The notes beneath the pieces were generated by a model. That model saw nothing but the letters and a program-made list of their open reading frames with translations, searched no databases and had not been told where the DNA came from. Below, in pieces: positions 4,931-10,736 of a DNA stretch of 11,401 nt. The number at the start of each line of letters is the position of its first letter. Within the stretch, counting starts at the first letter, position 1. Both the position numbers and the translations under genes were made by a program. Source of the stretch: STD1-204 sp041649895 (GTDB taxonomy: Bacteria > Patescibacteriota > Minisyncoccia > Minisyncoccales > Minisyncoccaceae); NCBI GenBank assembly GCA_041649895.1, contig JBAZMG010000032.1:1-11401 (forward strand), written 5' to 3'.

Positions 4931-6037
4931 TTATTTTAATCTTAATGACATCCAATGCCTTTGCGGCTGGAAGCTTAAAATTTGAAAATCATAGTCTTTC
5001 CCGATCTCGATCTGTTCTTTCATCTTGATCTCAGAACCGAATTCGGAAATATGTATCAAGCCCTGGATCTTCGCCCGATCCATCTCTTCGCTAATGTTCT
5101 TCAATTGGACAAAAGCGCCATACGGGTTAAACCTGACAACTTCTCCTTTTACAGTGTCTCCATTCTTCAGGTTCAGGTTTTGCCATGGGTCTTTTTTAAG
5201 ATTTTTCAAGGACAAAGAAACTCTGCCCTGAGTGATATCAATAATTTGGGCTTTCACTTTTTCGCCCACTTTCACGAACTGGGCCGGGTCTTCGATCAAT
5301 TGCCAATCCAATTCGGAAATGTGCACCAATCCTTCAAGAAGCGCGTCTTCCGGCACTTCTTCCAATGTTTGTCCCGGTAGGGCGAATTTCACAAAAGCTC
5401 CAAAATTAACAACTCCGGAGATCTTACCCTCAACCGTGTCGCCTACTTGCAAAGCCTTTATGGCCTTCTGGATGTTTTCGCTTTCTTTTGATTCTTCGGT
5501 CAAAATTATCTGGCCGGCTTTCTCATCAAAATCCAGGATCTTTACTTTTATATCTTGGCCGATAAAGGTTTGTAGCTTTCGCAATATCTTAGCCTTATCG
5601 CCTTCGGGAACGCGAGGATATTTTTCCGGAGACAATTGCGAAGTGGGCAAAAATGCCGGCACTCCGGATATTTCCGTAATCAAGCCTCCTTTGTTCACTT
5701 TTTGTATCCTAACAACAAACTCTTTGTTCTCGGCTTTTATATCCTTAATGGTTTTCCAGGCCAACTCTTTCTCGGCCTCCCTTAAGGACAGTTCGACGTA
5801 ACCATCTTCGTTCTCGGCTTCAATCACTTTTACGGAAATGATGTCCCCGATCTTTATGTTCTTTAGAACATTTTTAGCGCTTTGGTATTCAGCGCCATAG
5901 ATAAGGCCGGTTTTTCGCGGACCGATATCCAGGAAGATGGCCAGGTTTTCAATTGCCAAAACCTTGCCGTCAATAATGTCTCCCGCCCTCAAAATTTGGA
6001 CGGAATCGGTTAGTTTTTGTAATGTTTCGTTTTGCAT
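4931..6037 (-). CDS. rpsA: 30S ribosomal protein S1, four S1 domains
   Basis: S1 binds mRNA on the 30S subunit and helps initiation on weak ribosome binding sites, fitting a genome with few Shine-Dalgarno sequences. Four OB-fold S1 domains can be drawn at about 18-88, 102-182, 197-278 and 292-368. Typical motifs are GLVHISELD (236-244), VSLSLK (273-278), NPYGAFVQL (304-312) and GLIHISEF (326-333). Domain 2 is the most divergent. Domains 3 and 4 each carry an insertion in the loop before the HISE motif (about 218-234 and 313-324). E. coli S1 has six domains, while four-domain forms are common in Gram-positives and CPR. A promoter lies so close to the ATG that the mRNA may be leaderless. It is first in the rpsA-ftsH-tRNA-Ile unit. 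Confidence 0.93.
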   Translation of the reverse strand: MQNETLQKLTDSVQILRAGDIIDGKVLAIENLAIFLDIGPRKTGLIYGAEYQSAKNVLKNIKIGDIISVKVIEAENEDGYVELSLREAEKELAWKTIKDIKAENKEFVVRIQKVNKGGLITEISGVPAFLPTSQLSPEKYPRVPEGDKAKILRKLQTFIGQDIKVKILDFDEKAGQIILTEESKESENIQKAIKALQVGDTVEGKISGVVNFGAFVKFALPGQTLEEVPEDALLEGLVHISELDWQLIEDPAQFVKVGEKVKAQIIDITQGRVSLSLKNLKKDPWQNLNLKNGDTVKGEVVRFNPYGAFVQLKNISEEMDRAKIQGLIHISEFGSEIKMKEQIEIGKDYDFQILSFQPQRHWMSLRLK

Positions 6038-6044
6038 ATAACTT

Positions 6045-6073
6045 TTTATAGCATAATTATTTTAGATAATCAA
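6045..6073 (-). promoter_or_regulatory. Putative promoter of rpsA, implying a leaderless mRNA
   Basis: On the minus strand TTGATT (6068-6073) and TATAAA (6045-6050) are 17 bp apart. Only 7 nt separate the -10 box from the rpsA start codon at 6037, so transcription would begin at or within a base or two of the ATG. Confidence 0.5.
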
Positions 6074-6221
6074 GGCGCTATAAATCAGGGAGCTCAATAG
6101 GTTAATGATCGGGAACGGTAAGCTCTAATATTACAAAAATGGTAAGATTTTTGACGTTTTAGGCAACATTTTGCTAAAAAAGACAAGATGTTTTACTACT
6201 TGACGCCTGTGGACAAAATCA

Positions 6222-6250
6222 TTGACATATCCCCCGGAACAGGGTAAAAT
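6222..6250 (+). promoter_or_regulatory. Promoter of the 3D-domain gene
   Basis: A perfect TTGACA (6222-6227) and TAAAAT (6245-6250) with 17-bp spacing. The expected start near 6257 gives a leader of about 26 nt containing a weak AAGG, at Shine-Dalgarno distance from the ATG at 6283. A second TTGACA at 6252-6257 is too close to the gene to be useful. Confidence 0.75.
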
Positions 6251-6282
6251 ATTGACAAGCCTTTAAAAAAGGTTTTTAATAT

Positions 6283-6771
6283 ATGAAAAACAACAAAAAT
6301 ATCGTAATTTCGTTGCTAGCTATGGTGATTTTCTCCTTGTGTGCCTACAGTTTAACCACACAGAGCAAGGAGATATCCCCTACAAACAATCAAATAGCGA
6401 GCTTTTACCCGGTAAAGGAAGCTCCATCAATCGGTGAAAACAAAGCCTTTTGGGAGCAAGTTGAGGAGGAAAAGACCAAGAAGATATTGGTTATTTTGAC
6501 CGCCTACTCTTCTACCGCCGATCAAACGGACGACAGCCCGTTTATGACCGCCAACGGTACATTTGTAAGGGACGGCATTGTCGCGAACAATATGCTTCCC
6601 TTTGGAACAAAGATCAAAATTCCGGAATTCTATGGCGACAAAGAGTTTGTGGTAGCCGACAGAATGAACGCGAGGGTTGGCCATTATATTATAGATATTT
6701 GGTTCCCGAGCCGAGAAGCGGCTAAAAACTTCGGGGTCAAAAAGACATATATAGAAGTCTCTGAAAGTTAA
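6283..6771 (+). CDS. Secreted or membrane-anchored 3D-domain protein
   Basis: The 3D domain is a small double-psi beta-barrel named for three conserved aspartates, related to the C-terminal domain of MltA and found in Firmicutes resuscitation-type proteins that act on peptidoglycan. Residues about 7-23 are hydrophobic after a Lys/Asn-rich start, giving a signal peptide or membrane anchor. A linker of about 45 residues follows. The domain spans about 69-158: LTAYSSTADQTDDSPF (with Asp80, Asp83 and Asp84), LPFGTKIKIP (105-114), VVADRMN (123-129, Asp126) and IIDIWFPSREAA (136-147, Asp138). All three aspartate positions are kept. It has its own strong promoter and an intrinsic terminator, so it is monocistronic. 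It probably acts in the cell envelope; the exact reaction cannot be told. Confidence 0.88.
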   Translation: MKNNKNIVISLLAMVIFSLCAYSLTTQSKEISPTNNQIASFYPVKEAPSIGENKAFWEQVEEEKTKKILVILTAYSSTADQTDDSPFMTANGTFVRDGIVANNMLPFGTKIKIPEFYGDKEFVVADRMNARVGHYIIDIWFPSREAAKNFGVKKTYIEVSES

Positions 6772-6775
6772 AGTC

Positions 6776-6802
6776 AAAAACCAGCCCTAGTGGCTGGTTT
6801 TT
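6776..6802 (+). terminator. Intrinsic terminator of the 3D-domain gene
   Basis: AAAAACCAGCC pairs with GGCTGGTTTTT (11 bp, 5-nt loop), with the U-tract included in the stem. It starts 5 nt after the stop codon. The A-run on the other side would also let it work on the minus strand. Confidence 0.92.
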
Positions 6803-6813
6803 GCTTATGCGCA

Positions 6814-6842
6814 TTGACTAGCATTTAAGTAAGACTTATAAT
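6814..6842 (+). promoter_or_regulatory. Promoter of the Glu/Lys-rich hypothetical gene
   Basis: TTGACT (6814-6819) and a perfect TATAAT (6837-6842), 17 bp apart. The expected start is near 6849, leaving an A/T-only style leader of about 28 nt with no Shine-Dalgarno sequence. Confidence 0.8.
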
Positions 6843-6876
6843 TATACTAAGATAATAAACATAAAATAAATATAAT

Positions 6877-7446
6877 ATGCCCGAACAACTAAGAGAAACA
6901 AACGAAAATTTTGAGGAAGAAGTAAGTCCAGGAGATTCCGGAATGGAAAGTCCAGAATCTAAAGAAATAGAAATAGATCCGGAAAAAACAAAGGAAATAA
7001 TGAAAGATATAGGTGAAGCCTATGAACATCTTGAAAATAAGTATTTGCAACATCGAAGTGATGAGAATTATAAAGCAATAGAAGAATTTATGGAATGTGT
7101 AAATACGAAAGATTTTTCTAAGGCGTTAGATTTGTATCGTAGAGAAAAAGAAGCTGAAACTACGGGGTCTGATCAGACTGAAATAGATAAAGACTTGGAA
7201 TTTCCTGATTATAATCGCGAAGAGGTTAAAAAAATAATAGAAAAGGAGATAACTCCAGAAAAAGCAATGAAGGCTATGGAAAGAATGATTGGCATATATC
7301 GCAAGGAAGTAAAAGAACTTGAATCATGCCGTAAGTATAAAATTTTTCCCGTAGGTTCAAAATTGCATAATGAGCGATTGGAAAAAGCGAATGCGCTTTC
7401 GGAAAAATTACTTTACGATGAACGAATCTTAAAAGAACTTGAATAA
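6877..7446 (+). CDS. Hypothetical Glu/Lys-rich helical protein
   Basis: I do not recognise this 189-residue protein. The first 35 residues are acidic and rich in Glu, Pro and Ser, probably disordered. The rest is predicted by eye to be helical, with many charged residues: about 38-90 (KTKEIMKDIGEAYEHLENKY and onward), a break near 105-118 (EIDKDLEFPDYNREE), then 120-189. There is no signal peptide, membrane segment or Cys/His metal motif. The coding sequence is visibly richer in A and T at third positions than rpsA or ftsH. It has a good promoter and ends at a 20-bp palindromic terminator, so it is a genuine single-gene unit. Function unknown; a lineage-specific cytoplasmic protein is most likely. 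Confidence 0.75.
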   Translation: MPEQLRETNENFEEEVSPGDSGMESPESKEIEIDPEKTKEIMKDIGEAYEHLENKYLQHRSDENYKAIEEFMECVNTKDFSKALDLYRREKEAETTGSDQTEIDKDLEFPDYNREEVKKIIEKEITPEKAMKAMERMIGIYRKEVKELESCRKYKIFPVGSKLHNERLEKANALSEKLLYDERILKELE

Positions 7447-7470
7447 ATAGTAGTTCTATATCCCTAGAAT

Positions 7471-7512
7471 AATATACAAAAGAGAGATATAAATATCTCT
7501 CTTTTGTATATT
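7471..7512. terminator. 20-bp perfect palindrome, bidirectional terminator
   Basis: AATATACAAAAGAGAGATAT (7471-7490) pairs perfectly with 7493-7512 across a 2-nt loop. It lies between the plus-strand hypothetical gene and the minus-strand tRNA-Leu(UAA) cluster and could end both. A near-identical copy with a compensatory base-pair change is at 7768-7807. Confidence 0.75.
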
Positions 7513-7513
7513 G

Positions 7514-7530
7514 TGCCTCGGGTGGGACTC
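7514..7530 (-). repeat. Copy of the tRNA-Leu(UAA) 3' end
   Basis: Seventeen bases identical to tRNA-Leu(UAA) positions 57-73 (complement at 7810-7826), followed by non-tRNA sequence. It marks the outer border of a 296-bp segment placed between the tRNA and its probable original downstream hairpin. 7447-7809 holds no gene. Confidence 0.8.
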
Positions 7531-7670
7531 TCATCGCGTCATCCGCCAGCTGGCGGATGCGCTCCGGCCCGGGCCCCCACTTCGCAAAGGCTTCGCGGGG
7601 CACAGTCGGCATCCGTCGCCCTCCCTTTGTCCTTCCGTAGCTTTAGCGAAGGAGGACGCCTTCTCGTCCC
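7524..7670 (-). repeat. tRNA-linked three-way-junction element, copy 4, expanded
   Basis: Outer stem GGGAC (7524-7528) pairs with GTCCC (7666-7670), and the end GCCTTCTCGTCCC matches the other copies. The usual AT hairpin is replaced by the palindrome ATCCGCCAGCTGGCGGAT (7541-7558). The GC arm is enlarged by about 70 bp, including a GTA/GAA hairpin at about 7631-7656. A half-copy of the palindrome recurs at 11080-11095. Confidence 0.6.
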
Positions 7671-7679
7671 CTTTTGGGT

Positions 7680-7755
7680 GGGACTCGCCTTTCAAATTTC
7701 TACTGAAATTTGTTCAGGCCCGGGTTTCCGTCGTCACGGAAACCCTTCGAGTCCC
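7680..7755 (-). repeat. tRNA-linked three-way-junction element, copy 5, best formed
   Basis: A perfect 8-bp terminal inverted repeat GGGACTCG/CGAGTCCC (7680-7687, 7748-7755). The AT hairpin is AAATTTC-TACT-GAAATTT (7694-7711), the linker GTTCAGGCCC, and the GC hairpin is GGGTTTCCGT-CGTC-ACGGAAACCC (7722-7745, 10 bp). It lies directly next to copy 4 in the same orientation. Confidence 0.8.
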
Positions 7756-7767
7756 TATCCACAGGAT

Positions 7768-7807
7768 ATATGCAAAAGAGAGATATAAATATCTCTCTTT
7801 TGCATAT
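7768..7807 (-). terminator. 19-bp palindromic hairpin directly behind tRNA-Leu(UAA)
   Basis: A perfect 19-bp stem with a 2-nt loop, 3 nt from the tRNA discriminator base. Compared with the copy at 7471-7512, one A-T pair is changed to G-C on both arms (TACAAAAG becomes TGCAAAAG), so pairing is preserved. On the minus strand a TTTTG stretch ends the stem. Confidence 0.65.
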
Positions 7808-7809
7808 TG

Positions 7810-7892
7810 TGCCTCGGGTGGGACTCGAACCCACAAGGGGGTTACCCGCAGCATTTTAAGTGCTGTATGTTTACCAGTTTCATCACCGAGGC
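7810..7892 (-). tRNA. tRNA-Leu (anticodon UAA)
   Basis: Minus-strand class II tRNA: acceptor GCCTCGG/CCGAGGC, anticodon stem CAGCA/TGCTG with loop CTTAAAA, long variable arm, T-arm GTGGG-TTCGAGT-CCCAC, discriminator A73, no encoded CCA. Its 3' end is copied at 7514-7530. It stands 52 nt after tRNA-Cys and the two are probably cotranscribed. Confidence 0.95.
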
Positions 7893-7944
7893 ATTTCTTC
7901 ATTCTTTATTCTTAATTCCTACTTCTTTATTCTTCTTCAAAATG

Positions 7945-8016
7945 AGGCGTGGGCGGGAATCGCACCCGCGTATAAGAGTTTTGCAGACTCTCGCCTTACT
8001 GCTTGGCTACCACGCC
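7945..8016 (-). tRNA. tRNA-Cys (anticodon GCA) with unusual T-loop
   Basis: Minus-strand cloverleaf: acceptor GGCGTGG/CCACGCC, anticodon stem AGAGT/ACTCT with loop CTGCAAA, discriminator U73 as expected for Cys, no encoded CCA. The T-loop is TGCGATT instead of TTCGATT, so the nearly universal U55 (pseudouridine) is G. The spacer to tRNA-Leu has two copies of TTCTTTATTCTT. Confidence 0.93.
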
Positions 8017-8057
8017 GGAAACTACTTATTTTTAACACAATTTTTTATTTCTCGCCA

Positions 8058-8145
8058 CCCTGAACCAGAGTTTTGACTTTGTCGAAACACGGTACAGGGT
8101 TAGCCCTGTAGTGTGTTTTGGCTTTGCCAAAACTCTACTACGGGG
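8058..8145 (+). repeat. Double-hairpin dispersed repeat, copy 2
   Basis: Hairpin one spans 8058-8099 (CCCTG...CAGGG, GTTTTGAC/GTCGAAAC inside). Hairpin two spans 8104-8145 (CCCTGTAGT...ACTACGGGG, GTTTTGGC/GCCAAAAC inside). It is an inverted copy of 2439-2515 and lies in the spacer between rbfA and tRNA-Cys. It may terminate or attenuate infB-rbfA transcription before the tRNAs. Confidence 0.75.
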
Positions 8146-8181
8146 CACCCCAACCAAACGTATAATAAATCGTGATCAATC

Positions 8182-8532
8182 TTATTCTTTCCCTTCCGTC
8201 TTTCTTTCAATCTCTGTCAACAATTGCTCAATTCTCGCGGCTTCGGCGGTTTTTGTTTCCTTTCGAAACATAATCTTTGGCACCGGCCTCATCCTCAGCT
8301 TTTTATTCAGGCTTTGCTGTAAAGCGTAAATGTGCCTGTTCAACAGCGCTTCCACTTCATCGTATTGCTTTTCCGGGATAACCGAAAAAAACACCTTGCA
8401 ATCATATAGATTCTGGGCGCATTCCACTCTCGTAATAGTTAAAATTGTTCCGGGAAAAGTATCAACATCCCTCAAAATGATCTCGTTCAATTCTCTCTTT
8501 ATGAGGCTGTTCACTTTTTCTATTCTCCACAT
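8182..8532 (-). CDS. rbfA: 30S ribosome-binding factor RbfA
   Basis: RbfA is a small KH-fold protein that binds the immature 30S subunit and helps 16S rRNA 5'-end maturation. At 116 aa it has the normal length. Recognisable parts are the N-terminal RIEKVNSLIKRELNEIIL (3-20), the central VECAQNLYDCKVFFSV (36-51) and the C-terminal LRMRPVPKIMF (79-89) followed by ARIEQLLTEIE. The start lies 4 nt after the infB stop codon, the classical infB-rbfA order, with no Shine-Dalgarno sequence, so translational coupling is likely. Confidence 0.93.
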   Translation of the reverse strand: MWRIEKVNSLIKRELNEIILRDVDTFPGTILTITRVECAQNLYDCKVFFSVIPEKQYDEVEALLNRHIYALQQSLNKKLRMRPVPKIMFRKETKTAEAARIEQLLTEIERKTEGKE

Positions 8533-8536
8533 ATTT

Positions 8537-10045
8537 TTACAATATTTCCCTTATGTACTCTTCCTTGTATGAAAGCAGTTCATCACCCTCTTTGATCTTT
8601 TCTTCACCTTGATATTGGAGGGCGCACTCTTTGCCCGCTTTGACTGAGTCAACGCTTTTTTTGTTTATCTGCACATCAATAATCCGGCCATGACCGATCT
8701 TTTGGGTATCCCTGAATATTTCCAACAACGAACCTTTTACGATCTCGCCCTCAAAAACCTTGCCTCCTAAAATCTGCCTGTTCTTTTCAGTCCTGAAAAT
8801 AACGGTTACTTCCATTTTGCCAAGGTCTGTTCGTTCTTTTTCTTTCACAAGTTTTCGCTCCATCAATTCCCTTATTTTTTGCGCCAAAGTATAGATCAGA
8901 TCAAATTCATAGATTCTGATGTTTTCCTTTTGCATCTTCGCCATCTCGGCTATTTTATCCAGCTTTACCCGGAAAGCGATAACTACTCCGTTCGCGCTTT
9001 GAGCCGCTTTTACATCCGATTCGTTTACATTGCCAACTTCGGCTTTTATAACTTTAATGCCAACCGTTTCCTGAGGTAGGGTTTTAAATACTTCTTCAAT
9101 CGCCTCGAGTGAACCGGTCGCGTCCGCCTTTAATATTACTTTAAGATATTTTTTTTCTTCTTCGCCTTCTTTGGGCTCAATAATTAGAGCGGTGTTTCTT
9201 TGTTCTTTGGGCTTAACATTGGAAAGGGCTTCCTCATAAGTGTTGTACACTATAAACCGCTCCCCCACCGCGGGCACTGATTCAAATCCGACAATAATTA
9301 TCGGGTCACCCGGGAAAGCTTGTTCTATCTCTTCGCCCCGCGAATCTTCCAAATTCTTTATTTTTCCAACCGTTGAATCGGTGGCGACAAAATCTCCTTG
9401 TTTTAAAACTCCTTTTTCCAAGATCGCCGTACCGGTCGGTCCGCGGCGCGAATCCAAATAGGCCTCAACTATCGTGCCCTCAGCCGGAGAAACAGTATCA
9501 TATTTCAATTCCTGCATCTCCGCCACCAATTGGATCATATCCAAAACATCATTAATTCCTTTGCCTGTTTTAGCCGAGATCTCGATCGCGGGTATGGTGC
9601 CGCCCATAGACTCGACATACATTTCTTCTTTGGCTAACTGCTGTTTTACCATCTCCGGATTGGCATCCGGCTTATCAATCTTATTCAAAGCGACGATTGA
9701 TGGAATATCAACCTCTTTAATAAGCGAGATGGCTTCTTTTGTTTGTTTTTTGATTCCCTCGGCCGCGTCAATGACCAATATCGCGATATCCGCTATTTTT
9801 GATCCCCTTGACCGGATCGCGGAGAAAGACTCGTGTCCGGGAGTGTCAATAAACGTTATTTTCTTATCGTTGTGTTTGATTTGATAAGCACCGACATGTT
9901 GAGTGATCCCACCCGACTCTTTTGCCAAAACCTTGAAATCCTTGATTGCCATTAAGAGAGACGTCTTGCCGTGGTCAATATGCCCCAAAACAACCACCAC
10001 CGGCGGTTTTGCCGTTATATTAATTTTTTCGTTTGTTTCGGGCAT
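8537..10045 (-). CDS. infB: Translation initiation factor IF-2, short form
   Basis: IF2 is the GTPase that brings initiator tRNA to the 30S subunit and promotes subunit joining. G motifs: G1 GHIDHGKT (21-28; the family usually has Val at position 3), G2 with Thr48 in SGGITQHVGAY, G3 DTPGH (67-71), G4 NKID (121-124), G5 SAKTGKG (157-163). Domains 2, 3 and the C-terminal fMet-tRNA-binding domain follow (about 185-502), with GSLEAIEE (311-318) and VFEGEIVKGS (430-439). The protein is 502 aa, against about 700-900 in many bacteria, because the N-terminal IF2N and linker regions are missing: only about 14 residues precede the G domain. The start has GGGGGTAAAATAATATG in front, one of the few Shine-Dalgarno-like leaders here. 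nusA, the usual upstream neighbour, is absent. Confidence 0.97.
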   Translation of the reverse strand: MPETNEKINITAKPPVVVVLGHIDHGKTSLLMAIKDFKVLAKESGGITQHVGAYQIKHNDKKITFIDTPGHESFSAIRSRGSKIADIAILVIDAAEGIKKQTKEAISLIKEVDIPSIVALNKIDKPDANPEMVKQQLAKEEMYVESMGGTIPAIEISAKTGKGINDVLDMIQLVAEMQELKYDTVSPAEGTIVEAYLDSRRGPTGTAILEKGVLKQGDFVATDSTVGKIKNLEDSRGEEIEQAFPGDPIIIVGFESVPAVGERFIVYNTYEEALSNVKPKEQRNTALIIEPKEGEEEKKYLKVILKADATGSLEAIEEVFKTLPQETVGIKVIKAEVGNVNESDVKAAQSANGVVIAFRVKLDKIAEMAKMQKENIRIYEFDLIYTLAQKIRELMERKLVKEKERTDLGKMEVTVIFRTEKNRQILGGKVFEGEIVKGSLLEIFRDTQKIGHGRIIDVQINKKSVDSVKAGKECALQYQGEEKIKEGDELLSYKEEYIREIL

Positions 10046-10053
10046 ATTATTTT

Positions 10054-10082
10054 ACCCCCATCTTTTTAAAAAAGGCGGGGGT
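10054..10082 (-). promoter_or_regulatory. Hairpin able to mask the infB ribosome binding region
   Basis: On the minus strand ACCCCC (10077-10082) can pair with GGGGGT (10054-10059), the G-rich stretch 8-13 nt before the infB ATG. The loop of 17 nt itself holds complementary T- and A-runs. It could be a weak terminator after the DUF4446 gene or a translational switch for infB. Confidence 0.45.
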
Positions 10083-10085
10083 GAA

Positions 10086-10448
10086 TTATTTCTTTACTTG
10101 CTTTATGGCTTCTTTTTCCTCTTCCGAAAGCTGGTATTTTGACGCTCCCTTTTCAACCAGTTTCGCGAAAAACCTATTTCCTTCCTTTGTGTACATTGAT
10201 GTTAAGACAAATCCATTATTGTTCTCGTCGAGCATTGCCAAAGAAAAACTTTGGTTTCCGCCAACTTCATTAAACGGACTGTACCTGATCAAACCAAACC
10301 TTTGAAAAAAGAGCTTGCTTTTCTCTTCCCTATCCTTAAAGTCAGCTTCCAATTTCTCAAGCTTATCTTCAAGGCTGTTTATGTGGCGTATCGCCTCTTC
10401 CAGAGTTTGTATTTTAGGCTTGGCTTTTTTATTTTTAAAAGGAAACAT
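10086..10448 (-). CDS. DUF4446 family protein
   Basis: Residues 50-96 carry the family hallmark RFGLIRYSPF, GGNQSFSLAMLD (63-74), NNNGFVLTS (76-84) and GNRFFAK (90-96), followed by YQLSEEEKEAI near the C-terminus. The N-terminal 15-47 is a probable coiled coil (LEEAIRHINSLEDKLEKLEA). In Firmicutes this family often has an N-terminal membrane helix; here it is replaced by a Lys-rich cytoplasmic start, so the protein is probably soluble. The biochemical role of the family is not known to me. It lies 40 nt before infB and 30 nt after the GIY-YIG gene, in the same direction, so it probably belongs to the infB-rbfA operon. Confidence 0.85.
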   Translation of the reverse strand: MFPFKNKKAKPKIQTLEEAIRHINSLEDKLEKLEADFKDREEKSKLFFQRFGLIRYSPFNEVGGNQSFSLAMLDENNNGFVLTSMYTKEGNRFFAKLVEKGASKYQLSEEEKEAIKQVKK

Positions 10449-10478
10449 AGGTTTTTAATTGTTAAGTTGATAAATTAT

Positions 10479-10712
10479 CTAAGATAAATGACTTTTTATA
10501 AAGGCGCGACCCGATCCTGATTTTAAATATTTTTCTAATTCAAATGCTTTGTATTTATCTCGAATTGCAAAATAAAATTCAAGTTTTACCGGTAACCGGT
10601 CTCTAGTTGCCGCCACCTGTCCTTTTCGATGCCTATCGAATCTTTCTTTAAGATTGTCGCTACACCCTATATAGTAGCCATCTTTGCATTTTAAACTATA
10701 AATGTAAAACAT
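10479..10712 (-). CDS. Small GIY-YIG nuclease-domain protein
   Basis: The 77-residue protein is a stand-alone GIY-YIG domain of the UvrC/YhbQ-like type. YIYSLKC (3-9) stands for GIY and YYIGCSDN (13-20) for YIG. The likely catalytic Arg24 and His28 are in LKERFDRHRKG, and the metal-binding Glu is in ELEKYLKSGSGRA (58-70, Glu60). The family cleaves DNA phosphodiester bonds, and short stand-alone members are very common in CPR genomes with unknown targets. The ATG has no Shine-Dalgarno sequence, but TAAAAT stands 6 nt upstream. Stop codon TAG. It is the first gene of the group leading to infB, although whether it shares that promoter is not clear. Confidence 0.88.
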   Translation of the reverse strand: MFYIYSLKCKDGYYIGCSDNLKERFDRHRKGQVAATRDRLPVKLEFYFAIRDKYKAFELEKYLKSGSGRAFIKSHLS

Positions 10713-10736
10713 ATTTTCATTTTAGAGGACTTTGTC

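Noticed and set aside
1198..7755. Hammerhead ribozyme core in the junction elements (CTGA and GAA near the AT hairpin on the minus strand)
   Set aside because: The required CUGANGA is not formed in any copy (CTGAACA, CTGAATA, CTGAGAA), and no proper cleavage-site stem is present.
7504..7915. Plus-strand frames of 94 and 134 codons
   Set aside because: They lie in the junction elements and antisense to tRNA-Leu; the translation is that of repeats and a tRNA complement.
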